Positions 16,625 to 24,933 of a DNA stretch of 37,964 nucleotides are shown here, in pieces (positions within the stretch are counted from its first letter, which is position 1; every line of letters begins with the position of its first letter). The stretch is taken from the NCBI GenBank assembly GCA_038316335.1, contig JBBQAM010000035.1:1-37964 (forward strand), read 5' to 3'. The notes beneath the pieces were generated by a model. The model did no database searches, was not told the DNA's origin, and saw only the letters and a program-made list of their open reading frames with translations. This DNA comes from JALHST01 sp038316335 (GTDB taxonomy: Bacteria; Bacteroidota; Bacteroidia; Flavobacteriales; Flavobacteriaceae). A program made the position numbers and the translations under genes.

Positions 16625-18331
16625 ATGGTAGATGCATCCAAAAGTTTTGATGCGATAGTAATAGGTTCCGGAATCTCTGGTGGTTGGGCTGCCAAGGAGT
16701 TGTGTGAAAAAGGCCTCAAAACCCTGGTTTTGGAACGAGGAAGAAATGTCGAGCACTTAAAGGATTATCCAACGGCAACAATGGCCCCATGGGAATTTAA
16801 ATATCGCGGTAGCATGACCAGGGAATTTTATGATAAAAATCCCTTGGTAACAAAAGCCGCAGGATTTGGTGCCGATACAGCACATTTTTTCATCGAGGAT
16901 GACGATCATCCGTATGTCCAGGAGAAACCGTTTGATTGGATACGGGGTTATCAAGTTGGCGGGAAATCACTAACATGGGGACGCGCTTGCCAGCGCTGGA
17001 GCGATAACGAGTTCAAGGCACCAAATAAACTGGGGTATGGGATAGCATGGCCCATAGCTTATGAGGATATCGCGCCTTGGTATTCACATGTAGAAAAATT
17101 CATTGGTGTCTGCGGAAATAAGGACGGCATTGAAGCCATGCCCGATGGTGAGTTTTTGCCGCCATTTGAATTTAATTGTGTTGAAGAATACATGAGTGCG
17201 AAGATCAAGGAACATTATCCAGACCGTCATTTGGTACAAGGCCGTTGGGCGCAATTGACCGAACCAAAGGAAATTCATCTAGAGCAAGGTCGGGGCAAAT
17301 GTATGGCCCGTAATTTATGTATGCGGGGCTGTCCCTTTGGTGGGTATTTCAGTTCGGTGTCCTCCACACTTCCATGGGCCGAAAAGACAGGGAATTTAAC
17401 GGTTCGTCCGTTTTCGGTGGTACATTCGGTGCTATACGATGAAAAGACGGGACAAGCCTCAGGGGTCAAAGTTATAGACACCAATACCCAAGAGGAAATG
17501 ATTTTTGAGGCACGGATTATTTTTGTCAATGCCTCGGCGCTCAACACCAATTTAATACTTCTCAATTCGAAATCACCAAGATTTCCGAACGGCCTGGGGA
17601 ATGATAATGGACTTTTGGGAAAATACATCTGTTTTCATATTTACCGGGGACATGCCGGTGCCAAAATCGATGGCTTTCAGGATTCCTATATTTTTGGGCG
17701 AAAGCCGTCAGAACCTATTCTTGCCAATTTTAGAAATTTAAATAGGAAAGAAATGGATTTTGTTGGCGGGTATACCACCTTTTGTGGGGCGTATCGGGTG
17801 CGTAAGGAGTCACTTGAAGATAGTATGGTTCAAATCGGCGGGGCTTATAAAGACGCCCTGACCGAGGCAGGGGATTGGCATGTATATATGTATATGCAGG
17901 GTGAGACCATTCCTAAAAAAACGAATCAGGTATATCTGAGCCCCGACAAAAAAGACCAATGGGGGATTCCTTTGTTGGTCACTGATGTTGATTATGATGA
18001 AAACGACGATAGTATGGTGGCCGACTTTTTGGAACAAAGCAAAGAAATGCTTCAAAAAATAGGGTGTTCCCAAATTGAAGTCGAGGACAACCGACAACCT
18101 CCAGGTCTTGATATACATGAGATGGGCGGCGTTCGAATGGGCCATGATCCCGAGGAATCTCTTTTAAATGAATATAATCAACTGCATTTATGCAAGAACG
18201 TCTTTGTAACCGATGGGGCTTGTATGACGAGTACCGGGAATCAAAGCCCTTCCATTTTATATATGGCACTGACCGCAAGGGCGGCGAATTATGCCGCAGA
18301 GGAATTAAAAAATGGTAATTTTAATAAATAA
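16625..18331 (+). CDS. GMC-family FAD-dependent sugar dehydrogenase, large subunit
   Basis: 568-residue FAD flavoprotein of the glucose-methanol-choline family, gluconate-2-dehydrogenase/LacA-like branch. Visible are the FAD dinucleotide motif GSGISGG (14-20), ERGR (37-40), GGKSLTWGRACQRW (112-125), and the GMC_oxred_C active-site residues His498 (HEMGGVRMG) and Asn539 (STGNQSPS). A C-x5-C-x3-C cluster (C226, C232, C236) occurs where related FAD dehydrogenases such as Burkholderia glucose dehydrogenase bind an iron-sulfur cluster. It has no signal peptide, so export probably depends on the Tat-type small subunit encoded at 19426. In the LacA/glucoside 3-dehydrogenase type, such enzymes oxidise sugar C3. 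Its stop overlaps the next ATG (TAATG). Confidence 0.88.
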   Translation: MVDASKSFDAIVIGSGISGGWAAKELCEKGLKTLVLERGRNVEHLKDYPTATMAPWEFKYRGSMTREFYDKNPLVTKAAGFGADTAHFFIEDDDHPYVQEKPFDWIRGYQVGGKSLTWGRACQRWSDNEFKAPNKLGYGIAWPIAYEDIAPWYSHVEKFIGVCGNKDGIEAMPDGEFLPPFEFNCVEEYMSAKIKEHYPDRHLVQGRWAQLTEPKEIHLEQGRGKCMARNLCMRGCPFGGYFSSVSSTLPWAEKTGNLTVRPFSVVHSVLYDEKTGQASGVKVIDTNTQEEMIFEARIIFVNASALNTNLILLNSKSPRFPNGLGNDNGLLGKYICFHIYRGHAGAKIDGFQDSYIFGRKPSEPILANFRNLNRKEMDFVGGYTTFCGAYRVRKESLEDSMVQIGGAYKDALTEAGDWHVYMYMQGETIPKKTNQVYLSPDKKDQWGIPLLVTDVDYDENDDSMVADFLEQSKEMLQKIGCSQIEVEDNRQPPGLDIHEMGGVRMGHDPEESLLNEYNQLHLCKNVFVTDGACMTSTGNQSPSILYMALTARAANYAAEELKNGNFNK

Positions 18332-19422
18332 TGGGAATAGGGAGAAAAGTAGGTGTCGGTTTAATCGGCTCGCAATTTATAGCGACCATTCATGCCGAAG
18401 CCTTGAAAAGTGTGGCGGATGCCGAAGTTTTGGCAGTAATGTCGCCCACAGAAGCGAATGCTCGATCTTTTGCCCAGAAACATGGCATACCCAAGTATTT
18501 CAACGATATTGATGCCTTGCTTGCAATGAAAGAGATCGATATGATTGTTATCGGTGCGCCGAATCTATTGCATTGTGAACTCACCTTGAAGGCAGCGAAA
18601 GCAGGAAAACATGTCGTCGTAGAAAAACCGCTTTGCATGAATCTCCAAGAGGCCGATCTTATGATCGATGCCTGCAAACGTGCGAATGTAAAACTGATGT
18701 ATGCCGAAGAATTGTGCTTCACACCAAAATATGTACGGTTAAAGGCCTTGCTTGACGAAGGGGCACTAGGAAGACCGGTACTTCTCAAGCAGTCTGAAAA
18801 ACATGACGGGCCGCATGCCGATCATTTTTGGGATGTTGAACGATCTGGGGGCGGGGTGACCATGGATATGGGGTGCCACGCCATTCAATTTTTTAGATGG
18901 TTGAATAAGAACAATCCCATCAAATCGGTATATGCCCAAATGTCGACTAGTGTACACACCGAAAAGACCCTTGGGGATGATAATGCCATTCTGATCCTCG
19001 AATTTGAAAACGGGGTAACGGCAATGGCCGAGGAAAGCTGGACAAAACTCGGGGGAATGGATGATCGGGCCGAAATACATGGATCGGAAGGGGTTGCCTA
19101 TGCCGATGTGCTTCAGGGCAACTCAATTCAGACCTATAGCGCAAAAGGAGTAGGGTATGCGGTAGAAAAAGCCGGAAACACAACAGGTTGGAGTTTTACA
19201 ATGTATGAGGAAATATGGAATTACGGTTTCCCTCAAGAATTCGCACATTTCGTCGATTGTGTAAAAAACGATACCACTCCGCTCGTAACAGGGGAAGATG
19301 GCAAAGCAGTACTCGAAGCAATCTTCGCGGCATATGAGTCGGCCGGCACAGGAAAGAAAATACTCCTACCCTTTAAAACAACCGTCGACAAGCCTTATAA
19401 ATTATGGAAAAAAGAAAAGTAA
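18331..19422 (+). CDS. Gfo/Idh/MocA-family oxidoreductase
   Basis: 363-residue NAD(P)-dependent oxidoreductase of the Gfo/Idh/MocA family acting on sugars or sugar alcohols. The N-terminal Rossmann fold starts VGVGLIGSQFIATIHAEAL, with GSQ in place of the commoner GxG. The catalytic Lys motif VVEKPLCMN (about 92-100) and the C-terminal GGGVTMDMGCHAIQFFRWL with its conserved His are present. There is no signal peptide, so it is cytoplasmic. It is translationally coupled to the GMC gene (one-base overlap) and lies between the large and small subunits of the putative dehydrogenase. Such enzymes in 3-keto-sugar loci reduce or rearrange keto sugars; the exact step is an inference. Confidence 0.86.
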   Translation: MGIGRKVGVGLIGSQFIATIHAEALKSVADAEVLAVMSPTEANARSFAQKHGIPKYFNDIDALLAMKEIDMIVIGAPNLLHCELTLKAAKAGKHVVVEKPLCMNLQEADLMIDACKRANVKLMYAEELCFTPKYVRLKALLDEGALGRPVLLKQSEKHDGPHADHFWDVERSGGGVTMDMGCHAIQFFRWLNKNNPIKSVYAQMSTSVHTEKTLGDDNAILILEFENGVTAMAEESWTKLGGMDDRAEIHGSEGVAYADVLQGNSIQTYSAKGVGYAVEKAGNTTGWSFTMYEEIWNYGFPQEFAHFVDCVKNDTTPLVTGEDGKAVLEAIFAAYESAGTGKKILLPFKTTVDKPYKLWKKEK

Positions 19423-19425
19423 CAT

Positions 19426-19980
19426 ATGCAACGTAGAGAAGCCTTATTTTTAACGGCAGGTATCATGGGTAGTGCCCTTATCGGCACTGACTTGTTTCTT
19501 TCAAGTTGTTCGCGAAAAACGAATACGAATGTGCTCCTATCTGACTCGGATATCTTGTTACTTGATGAAGTAGGGGAAACGATTTTACCTGAAACTGAGC
19601 GCTCGCCAGGGGCAAAGGCCGCATTGATTGGCGAATTTATGAAGGATATTGTAACAGATTGTTACCGAAAAACCGAACAGGATATTTTTGTTGCCGGTTT
19701 GGTCGAATTACAACAAAGCGCCAAAAATGAGTATGACATGAATTTTATGGGTCTTGATCCATCACAAAGACATGATTTGCTTTCCAAGATCGATATTGCG
19801 GTACGAAATGGAAATTTTGGGAAGGGGCCACATTATTTTCGAATGATGAAAGAATTAACCCTATGGGGATATTTTACATCCCAACCAGGGGCAACCGTTG
19901 CCCTACGATATAATCCGATCCCGGGTAGGTATTTAGGCTGCATACCCTACAAGACGGGCGATAAGGCATGGGCAACTTAA
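19426..19980 (+). CDS. Gluconate 2-dehydrogenase subunit 3 family protein (Tat-type small subunit)
   Basis: 184-residue partner of the GMC dehydrogenase, belonging to the gluconate 2-dehydrogenase subunit 3 family. The N-terminus QRREALFLTAGIMG resembles a twin-arginine signal and is followed by a lipobox LSSC (Cys28), suggesting a Tat-exported lipoprotein. The mature part has the family's DEVGETILPET segment and a final motif RYNPIPGRYLGCIPY. In characterised systems such as FAD-glucose dehydrogenase the small subunit carries the catalytic subunit out through Tat. It follows the Gfo/Idh/MocA gene by three bases. Family assignment is strong; the hitch-hiker role here is inference. Confidence 0.87.
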   Translation: MQRREALFLTAGIMGSALIGTDLFLSSCSRKTNTNVLLSDSDILLLDEVGETILPETERSPGAKAALIGEFMKDIVTDCYRKTEQDIFVAGLVELQQSAKNEYDMNFMGLDPSQRHDLLSKIDIAVRNGNFGKGPHYFRMMKELTLWGYFTSQPGATVALRYNPIPGRYLGCIPYKTGDKAWAT

Positions 19981-20051
19981 AAGCCCGTTTAATAAAAACA
20001 ACCAAGAAAAGGCGCATGCGCACTTTCTTTCTAAAACCAGCAACAACGCAC

Positions 20052-22244
20052 ATGATTCAAAAAACCCTTGGTAATTTCCTATTTTTATTCTTCATTTTGG
20101 CCAGTATGCCTGCGAGAATGGTAGGACAAAAAAAGAATGCAGACTTTCGGTTGCATATTCGTAGCGCCACATCACCCATTGTCATCGATGGGATTGGATC
20201 AGAAAAGGCATGGCAGGATACCGATGTAGCAGATGATTTTTATATGGTCTTACCAATGGATACCGGCAAGGCCGAACAACCTACGGAAATTCGAATGACC
20301 TATGACGATAAAAACCTCTATTTATTGGCCACATTTTATAATGTCTCCCAAGGAAAATATTTCGTAGAGTCCCTGCGTAGGGATTTTTCGTTTGGAAAGA
20401 ACGATAATTTTTTATTGTTCATAGACCCCTTCAATAATCAAACAACGGGTTTTAGTTTTGGTGCCAATGCCTATGGTGCCCAATGGGATGGAACCATGTA
20501 TAACGGTGGTAGCGTCGATTTGAATTGGGATAGCAAATGGATTTCCGCAACAACACGTACTCCGGAAAAATGGATCTTTGAAATGGCCTTGCCTTTCAAA
20601 TCGATCCGCTATGAGGCTGGGGTGCAGGAATGGGGAATAAATTTTAGTCGGTTAGATCTTAAGACCAGCGAAAAATCAAGTTGGACCCCAATACCAAGAC
20701 AATTCCCAACGGCTTCCCTTGCCTATACGGGGACTTTGGTTTGGGACAACCCACCACCCCCCCCAGGTGTCAATTTTTCGTTGATCCCCTATGTTTTAGG
20801 ATCTGTAGGCAAGGATTTTGAAAAAACGGGTGAAACCGTATATGACACAAAAATTGGGGGGGATATCAAATTTAGCCTTACCTCGTCCTTAAATCTTGAT
20901 TTAACCGTAAACCCCGATTTTTCGCAGGTTGAAGTAGATCGTCAAGTTACCAACCTAGACAGATATGAGTTGTTTTTTCCCGAAAAGAGACAGTTCTTCC
21001 TAGAAAACGGCGACCTTTTCGCTAATTTTGGATACCCCACCATCCGTCCATTTTTCTCCCGGCGTATCGGCTTGGGAGTTCCCATTCAAGGAGGCGCTAG
21101 GGTCAGTGGAAATTTGAACAAGAAATGGCGTTTGGGCCTTATGGATATGCAGACCTCGTCGATTGATGAAACAGGCCTTCCGGGTCAGAATTTCGGTGTA
21201 CTTTCATTACAGCGAAAGATGTTCAGTAGGTCGAGTATCGGTCTTATGTTCGTTAACAAGCAGTCTACATATTATCCGATCGAGAATGACTCCTTAGTCG
21301 ATCTCTATCCGAAATTTAACCGAAATTTGGGTTTGGAGTATAATCTCGCTTCCTCAAACAATCTTTGGAACGGAAAGGCCTTTTTTCTTAAATCGTTTTC
21401 CCCGAATGCTATAGGAAGTGGTGTTACCCAAGCGGCGCATATCGAATATTTCAGCCGAAAATGGAAATGGCGTGTGCAGGAGGAATGGGTTGGAAAAGAC
21501 TATACTGCGGAAGTAGGTTACGTCCCTAGGAATGGGTACGTCAATTTTAGTTCATCGGTAGGTCATCTGTTCTTTCCCAAAGGAGGTATAGTCCTGAGCC
21601 ATGGACCTACGTTCAATACCACCTATTTTTTTAATGAGAATTTTGAGCGTACAGATAATACAAGTTATTTAATGTATAATATCGATTTTAGGAATCGAAG
21701 TAGTTTGAATCTCTTCGTATCGGATGACTACGTAGAACTGTTGGCGCCGTTCGACCCGACCCGATTGGGAATAGCCGATCTGGCTGCTGGAACCAAACAC
21801 AATTGGAATGCTTTTGGCTGGGGCTTTGTTTCAAAACCGCAAAGCGTTTTCACATATACCTTTGAAGGCCGTCTTGGTGGGTATTATGCCGATGGAAATA
21901 GAACAAGCCTTACGACCGAGATTGGCTATCGTTTTCAGCCCTATGTAAGTCTTACCGCCAACCTGAATTACAACCATATTAATTTACCGGCACCATGGAA
22001 TCAAAATGAATTCTGGCTCATCGGATCGAAGGTCGACGTTACCTTTACCAATAAACTCTTCTTCGCCACCCTTTTTCAATACAATGAGCAGACCAAGAAT
22101 TTTAATCTGAACTCTCGATTTCAGTGGCGTTATAGCCCGGCTTCCGATTTATTCCTAGTGTACACCAATAACTACTTCATTGAACCTTATGAAATCAGGA
22201 ATTGGGGACTCACCTTAAAATTTACGTATTGGTTCAATAAATAA
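20052..22244 (+). CDS. CBM9-like plus DUF5916 outer-membrane beta-barrel protein
   Basis: About 730-residue exported protein. From ATG 20052 there is a signal peptide (FLFLFFILASMPARMVGQ), then a carbohydrate-binding CBM9-like sandwich at about 30-225 (IVIDGIGSEKAWQD, MTYDDKNLYLLATF, FEMALPFKSIRY) and a DUF5916 C-terminal region rich in alternating aromatic beta-strands up to KFTYWFNK. The terminal Phe/Trp/Tyr-rich strand is typical of an outer-membrane barrel. The longer start at 19968, inside the previous gene, would bury the signal peptide. Members of this family are widespread in Bacteroidota and of unknown function; the CBM fold and its neighbours suggest binding or uptake of a sugar. 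Confidence 0.85.
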   Translation: MIQKTLGNFLFLFFILASMPARMVGQKKNADFRLHIRSATSPIVIDGIGSEKAWQDTDVADDFYMVLPMDTGKAEQPTEIRMTYDDKNLYLLATFYNVSQGKYFVESLRRDFSFGKNDNFLLFIDPFNNQTTGFSFGANAYGAQWDGTMYNGGSVDLNWDSKWISATTRTPEKWIFEMALPFKSIRYEAGVQEWGINFSRLDLKTSEKSSWTPIPRQFPTASLAYTGTLVWDNPPPPPGVNFSLIPYVLGSVGKDFEKTGETVYDTKIGGDIKFSLTSSLNLDLTVNPDFSQVEVDRQVTNLDRYELFFPEKRQFFLENGDLFANFGYPTIRPFFSRRIGLGVPIQGGARVSGNLNKKWRLGLMDMQTSSIDETGLPGQNFGVLSLQRKMFSRSSIGLMFVNKQSTYYPIENDSLVDLYPKFNRNLGLEYNLASSNNLWNGKAFFLKSFSPNAIGSGVTQAAHIEYFSRKWKWRVQEEWVGKDYTAEVGYVPRNGYVNFSSSVGHLFFPKGGIVLSHGPTFNTTYFFNENFERTDNTSYLMYNIDFRNRSSLNLFVSDDYVELLAPFDPTRLGIADLAAGTKHNWNAFGWGFVSKPQSVFTYTFEGRLGGYYADGNRTSLTTEIGYRFQPYVSLTANLNYNHINLPAPWNQNEFWLIGSKVDVTFTNKLFFATLFQYNEQTKNFNLNSRFQWRYSPASDLFLVYTNNYFIEPYEIRNWGLTLKFTYWFNK

Positions 22245-22277
22245 AAACGGTATGAACATCTTGAAAACCACTTTAAA

Positions 22278-22997
22278 ATGAATTTTGAATTTTGCACTGA
22301 TTATCAGGAAATGAGTAGAAAGGCCACCGATTCAATCCTTTCTGACATTCAAAAGAATTCGGGATGCTGGTTGGGAACGGCAACCGGAAATTCGCCCAAA
22401 GGCGTATATGACAACTTAATAGCTTCCCAGAAGACTTCACCGGTTTTGTATAAAAATGTGGGCATTGTAAAGTTGGATGAATGGGGGGGGATTCCTATGA
22501 ATGCACCGAACTCTTGCGAGACTTTTGTACAAAATCGTATCCTTGGGCCCTTACAGATTGGCCAGGATAAGTACATTGCCTTTAATAGTGATCCAGATTC
22601 ACCCGATGCCGAATGCACCCGGATTCAAGATGCGCTGCAGCAGATAGGCGTCTTGGATATTTGTATTTTAGGCTTGGGAAAGAATGGCCATATAGGTTTT
22701 AACGAGCCTTCTGAATTTATGGTCCCTAACTGTCATAAGGCGAGTCTTTCACAAGAAACCCTACAACATCAGATGGTCGAAGACCTGCCGTATAAGCCTA
22801 GCTATGGCTTGACTCTTGGCATGCAGGATATCCTACAATCTAAAAAAATTATCTTATTAGTTACAGGAGCTGGCAAGGAAACTGTTTTCAATCAGTTACT
22901 CAAACCTGAAATCAATCCGCAGCTACCGGCATCTTTTTTATGGCTTCACCCGCAGGTAACTTGTTATGTCGATTTAAAAACCGTACCAAGGAACTAG
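22278..22997 (+). CDS. NagB-like glucosamine-6-phosphate deaminase/isomerase
   Basis: 239-residue cytoplasmic enzyme of the NagB/6-phosphogluconolactonase fold. The active-site motifs of the aldose-ketose isomerase/deaminases are intact: KLDEWGG (Asp67, Glu68) and GLGKNGHIGFNEP (His138), followed by ASLS and LTLG. Characterised relatives convert glucosamine-6-phosphate to fructose-6-phosphate and ammonia (NagB) or galactosamine-6-phosphate to tagatose-6-phosphate (AgaI-like). The length is slightly shorter than E. coli NagB and the sequence alone does not separate the two. It follows the DUF5916 gene by 33 bases. With the deacetylase at the start of the cluster it points to amino-sugar use. 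Confidence 0.87.
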   Translation: MNFEFCTDYQEMSRKATDSILSDIQKNSGCWLGTATGNSPKGVYDNLIASQKTSPVLYKNVGIVKLDEWGGIPMNAPNSCETFVQNRILGPLQIGQDKYIAFNSDPDSPDAECTRIQDALQQIGVLDICILGLGKNGHIGFNEPSEFMVPNCHKASLSQETLQHQMVEDLPYKPSYGLTLGMQDILQSKKIILLVTGAGKETVFNQLLKPEINPQLPASFLWLHPQVTCYVDLKTVPRN

Positions 22998-23039
22998 GTG
23001 TTAATGAACGATTTCCCAGGTTACCGATCGTGCGTTTAA

Positions 23040-23053
23040 AAAGGAATTCCTTT
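23040..23053. promoter_or_regulatory. Perfect 14-bp palindrome AAAGGAATTCCTTT
   Basis: Perfect inverted repeat with no spacer in the 134-base gap between the NagB-like and MobA-like genes. It may be a regulator site or a chance palindrome; nothing nearby identifies a protein that would bind it. Confidence 0.2.
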
Positions 23054-23131
23054 GATATGACTGACTATTGAAATCCGAATCCTCATCATAAAATGAATAG
23101 TTTTTGTGGAACTAATCAAATACCCATAAGA

Positions 23132-23734
23132 ATGACAACAAAAGATCTTGCCGTACTTATTTTAGCTGCAGGTGCATCAACGCGCATGGGGTCTATTAAA
23201 CAACTATTGCCTTGGAAAGGGCAGTCGATGTTGGGGCATGTCATTCAGCGAGCCCAAAAGTTGGAATCAGGTAGCTTGGTGGTCGTTGTCGGGGCCAATG
23301 CTGATAAGATTAAGGCAGAATGTATTCACTATGAGGCAGCGTATATAGAGAATAAACAATGGCAAAGCGGATTGGGAAGCAGTATTGCCTGCGGAATAAA
23401 GGCCTTGATCACTCGGTCGGCTGCCTGGGAGGCCGTATTGATAATTTTATGTGATCAACCGCTATTCGATGCCAGCTATTTTCAGAAGATGATCAGTACT
23501 TTTCAAGATCAGGGCAAAAAAATTGTTGCTACTCGCTATGGTCAAAAAGCCGGGGTACCGGCCATTTTCGGGCGAATGTATTTTGAGGAGCTTTGTCTTC
23601 TTGAAAAAGAACAAGGCGCTAAGAATATTATCGATTTGAATAAAAAGGATGTTTTTAGTATCGATTCACACGATAGAAATCTGGATGTCGATACGATTTC
23701 AGAATATACCAGATTGCAGAAATTGGAAAATTAA
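23132..23734 (+). CDS. MobA-like nucleotidyltransferase (MocA/molybdenum cofactor cytidylyltransferase family)
   Basis: 200-residue NTP-transferase-fold protein. It opens with the nucleotide-binding strand and loop LAVLILAAGASTRMG and LLPWKGQSMLGHV, then QWQSGLGSSIACGI, LCDQPLFD and AGVPAIFGRMYFEEL. This is the signature of the MocA/MobA-like family, which activates molybdopterin to its cytosine dinucleotide for xanthine-dehydrogenase-type enzymes. No XdhC/CoxI or molybdo-flavoprotein gene is in the window, so the substrate is uncertain. An ATG at 23093 in the same frame would add 13 residues before the first strand; 23132 fits the family better. Confidence 0.82.
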   Translation: MTTKDLAVLILAAGASTRMGSIKQLLPWKGQSMLGHVIQRAQKLESGSLVVVVGANADKIKAECIHYEAAYIENKQWQSGLGSSIACGIKALITRSAAWEAVLIILCDQPLFDASYFQKMISTFQDQGKKIVATRYGQKAGVPAIFGRMYFEELCLLEKEQGAKNIIDLNKKDVFSIDSHDRNLDVDTISEYTRLQKLEN

Positions 23735-23752
23735 TATCGTAAGGCATATAAA

Positions 23753-24847
23753 ATGAACAAGTGTATGGTTAGATTTCTATTCTTAGGGTGGTTGCTCTCA
23801 ATTTCAATTTCCAATGCCCAGGATATGGGATTCGAGGAATACAATCCTGTCTCGACCTTGGTGGTTCCCACCCACGAAATAAAAAAGGCCAAATTTAAAT
23901 TTATAGATGTACATAGCCATCAACGTGATATGTCGCCTAGTGCCTTGAAGGCTTTGATAAAGGATATGGATATGTTGAACGAGGGCATCATGGTGAATTT
24001 GAGTGGCGGTTCTGGCAACGTCCTTTTGGAAAAAATAGAAAACATAAAAAAAAATTATCCGAATCGCTTTGTGGTTTTTGCCAATGTCGATTTTGATGGT
24101 GTTGGTAAAACAGGTTGGACGGAAAACGCGGTTAAACAACTTGAGGAAGCGGTAAAAAACGGTGCTAAGGGCTTGAAGGTTTTCAAAAGCTTAGGTCTTC
24201 GTAATACCGACTCTGAAGGCAACCGAATTGCGATCGATGACCCACGACTTGACCCGATATGGTCGAAATGTGGTCAATTGGGAATTCCCGTATTAATCCA
24301 TGCTGCCGATCCCAAATCGTTCTGGGATCCTATGGATGCTGATAATGAACGTTGGCTTGAATTAAAGACCCACCCAGGAAGAAAGCGATCCGATACAGAT
24401 CCAGCGCCCTGGCAACAGATTATTGATGAACAACATCATATGTTCAAGAAACATCCAGAAACGAAGTTTATCAATGCCCATATGGGCTGGTATGCCAATA
24501 ACCTAGCTAAACTCGGCGAACTTTTAGATGAGATTCCGAATATGAGCGTGGGTATCGCAGCCGTAATTGCCGAACTTGGGCGTCAGCCGAAAAATGCGAA
24601 AGCATTTTTTATCAAATATCAAGATCGCATCCTATTTGGGAAGGATAGTTGGCAACCTCAGGAATTTCCTACCTATTTTAGGGTGTTGGAAACCGATGAT
24701 GAATATTTTCCCTACTACAAAAAATATCATGCATTCTGGGCGATGTATGGCCTGGACCTGCCTGATGAAGTACTTAAAAAGGTGTATTATAAAAATGCCC
24801 TGAACTTGATCCCAGGTCTTGATGCGTCGCTTTTTCCAGCAGATTAA
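23753..24847 (+). CDS. Exported amidohydrolase (PF04909-like)
   Basis: 364-residue TIM-barrel metal-dependent hydrolase with signal peptide MNKCMVRFLFLGWLLSISIS. Metal ligands and catalytic residues are His54 and His56 (IDVHSHQ), Lys142 (GLKVFKSLG), His183 (VLIHAADP), His243 (INAHMGWY) and Asp298 (LFGKDSW), the order expected of the amidohydrolase_2 family related to ACMSD and 2-pyrone-4,6-dicarboxylate lactonase. Export to the periplasm is unusual for decarboxylase members, so a lactonase or sugar-acid hydrolase role is possible. Aldonolactones would be products of the upstream GMC dehydrogenase if it acted at C1, but that link is speculative. It ends the plus-strand cluster. Confidence 0.83.
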   Translation: MNKCMVRFLFLGWLLSISISNAQDMGFEEYNPVSTLVVPTHEIKKAKFKFIDVHSHQRDMSPSALKALIKDMDMLNEGIMVNLSGGSGNVLLEKIENIKKNYPNRFVVFANVDFDGVGKTGWTENAVKQLEEAVKNGAKGLKVFKSLGLRNTDSEGNRIAIDDPRLDPIWSKCGQLGIPVLIHAADPKSFWDPMDADNERWLELKTHPGRKRSDTDPAPWQQIIDEQHHMFKKHPETKFINAHMGWYANNLAKLGELLDEIPNMSVGIAAVIAELGRQPKNAKAFFIKYQDRILFGKDSWQPQEFPTYFRVLETDDEYFPYYKKYHAFWAMYGLDLPDEVLKKVYYKNALNLIPGLDASLFPAD

Positions 24848-24933
24848 AGTGTACACCGGGTTTGATTTTAAAATTTGCCAGCTCCCGATAAGGATTTGAG
24901 CTTGAAGGTATAACCGTAAAAATTCTACACAAG

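Noticed and set aside
19968..20051. Longer start of the DUF5916 protein
   Set aside because: It would put 28 basic residues before the signal peptide and overlap the previous gene; ATG 20052 gives a normal signal sequence.
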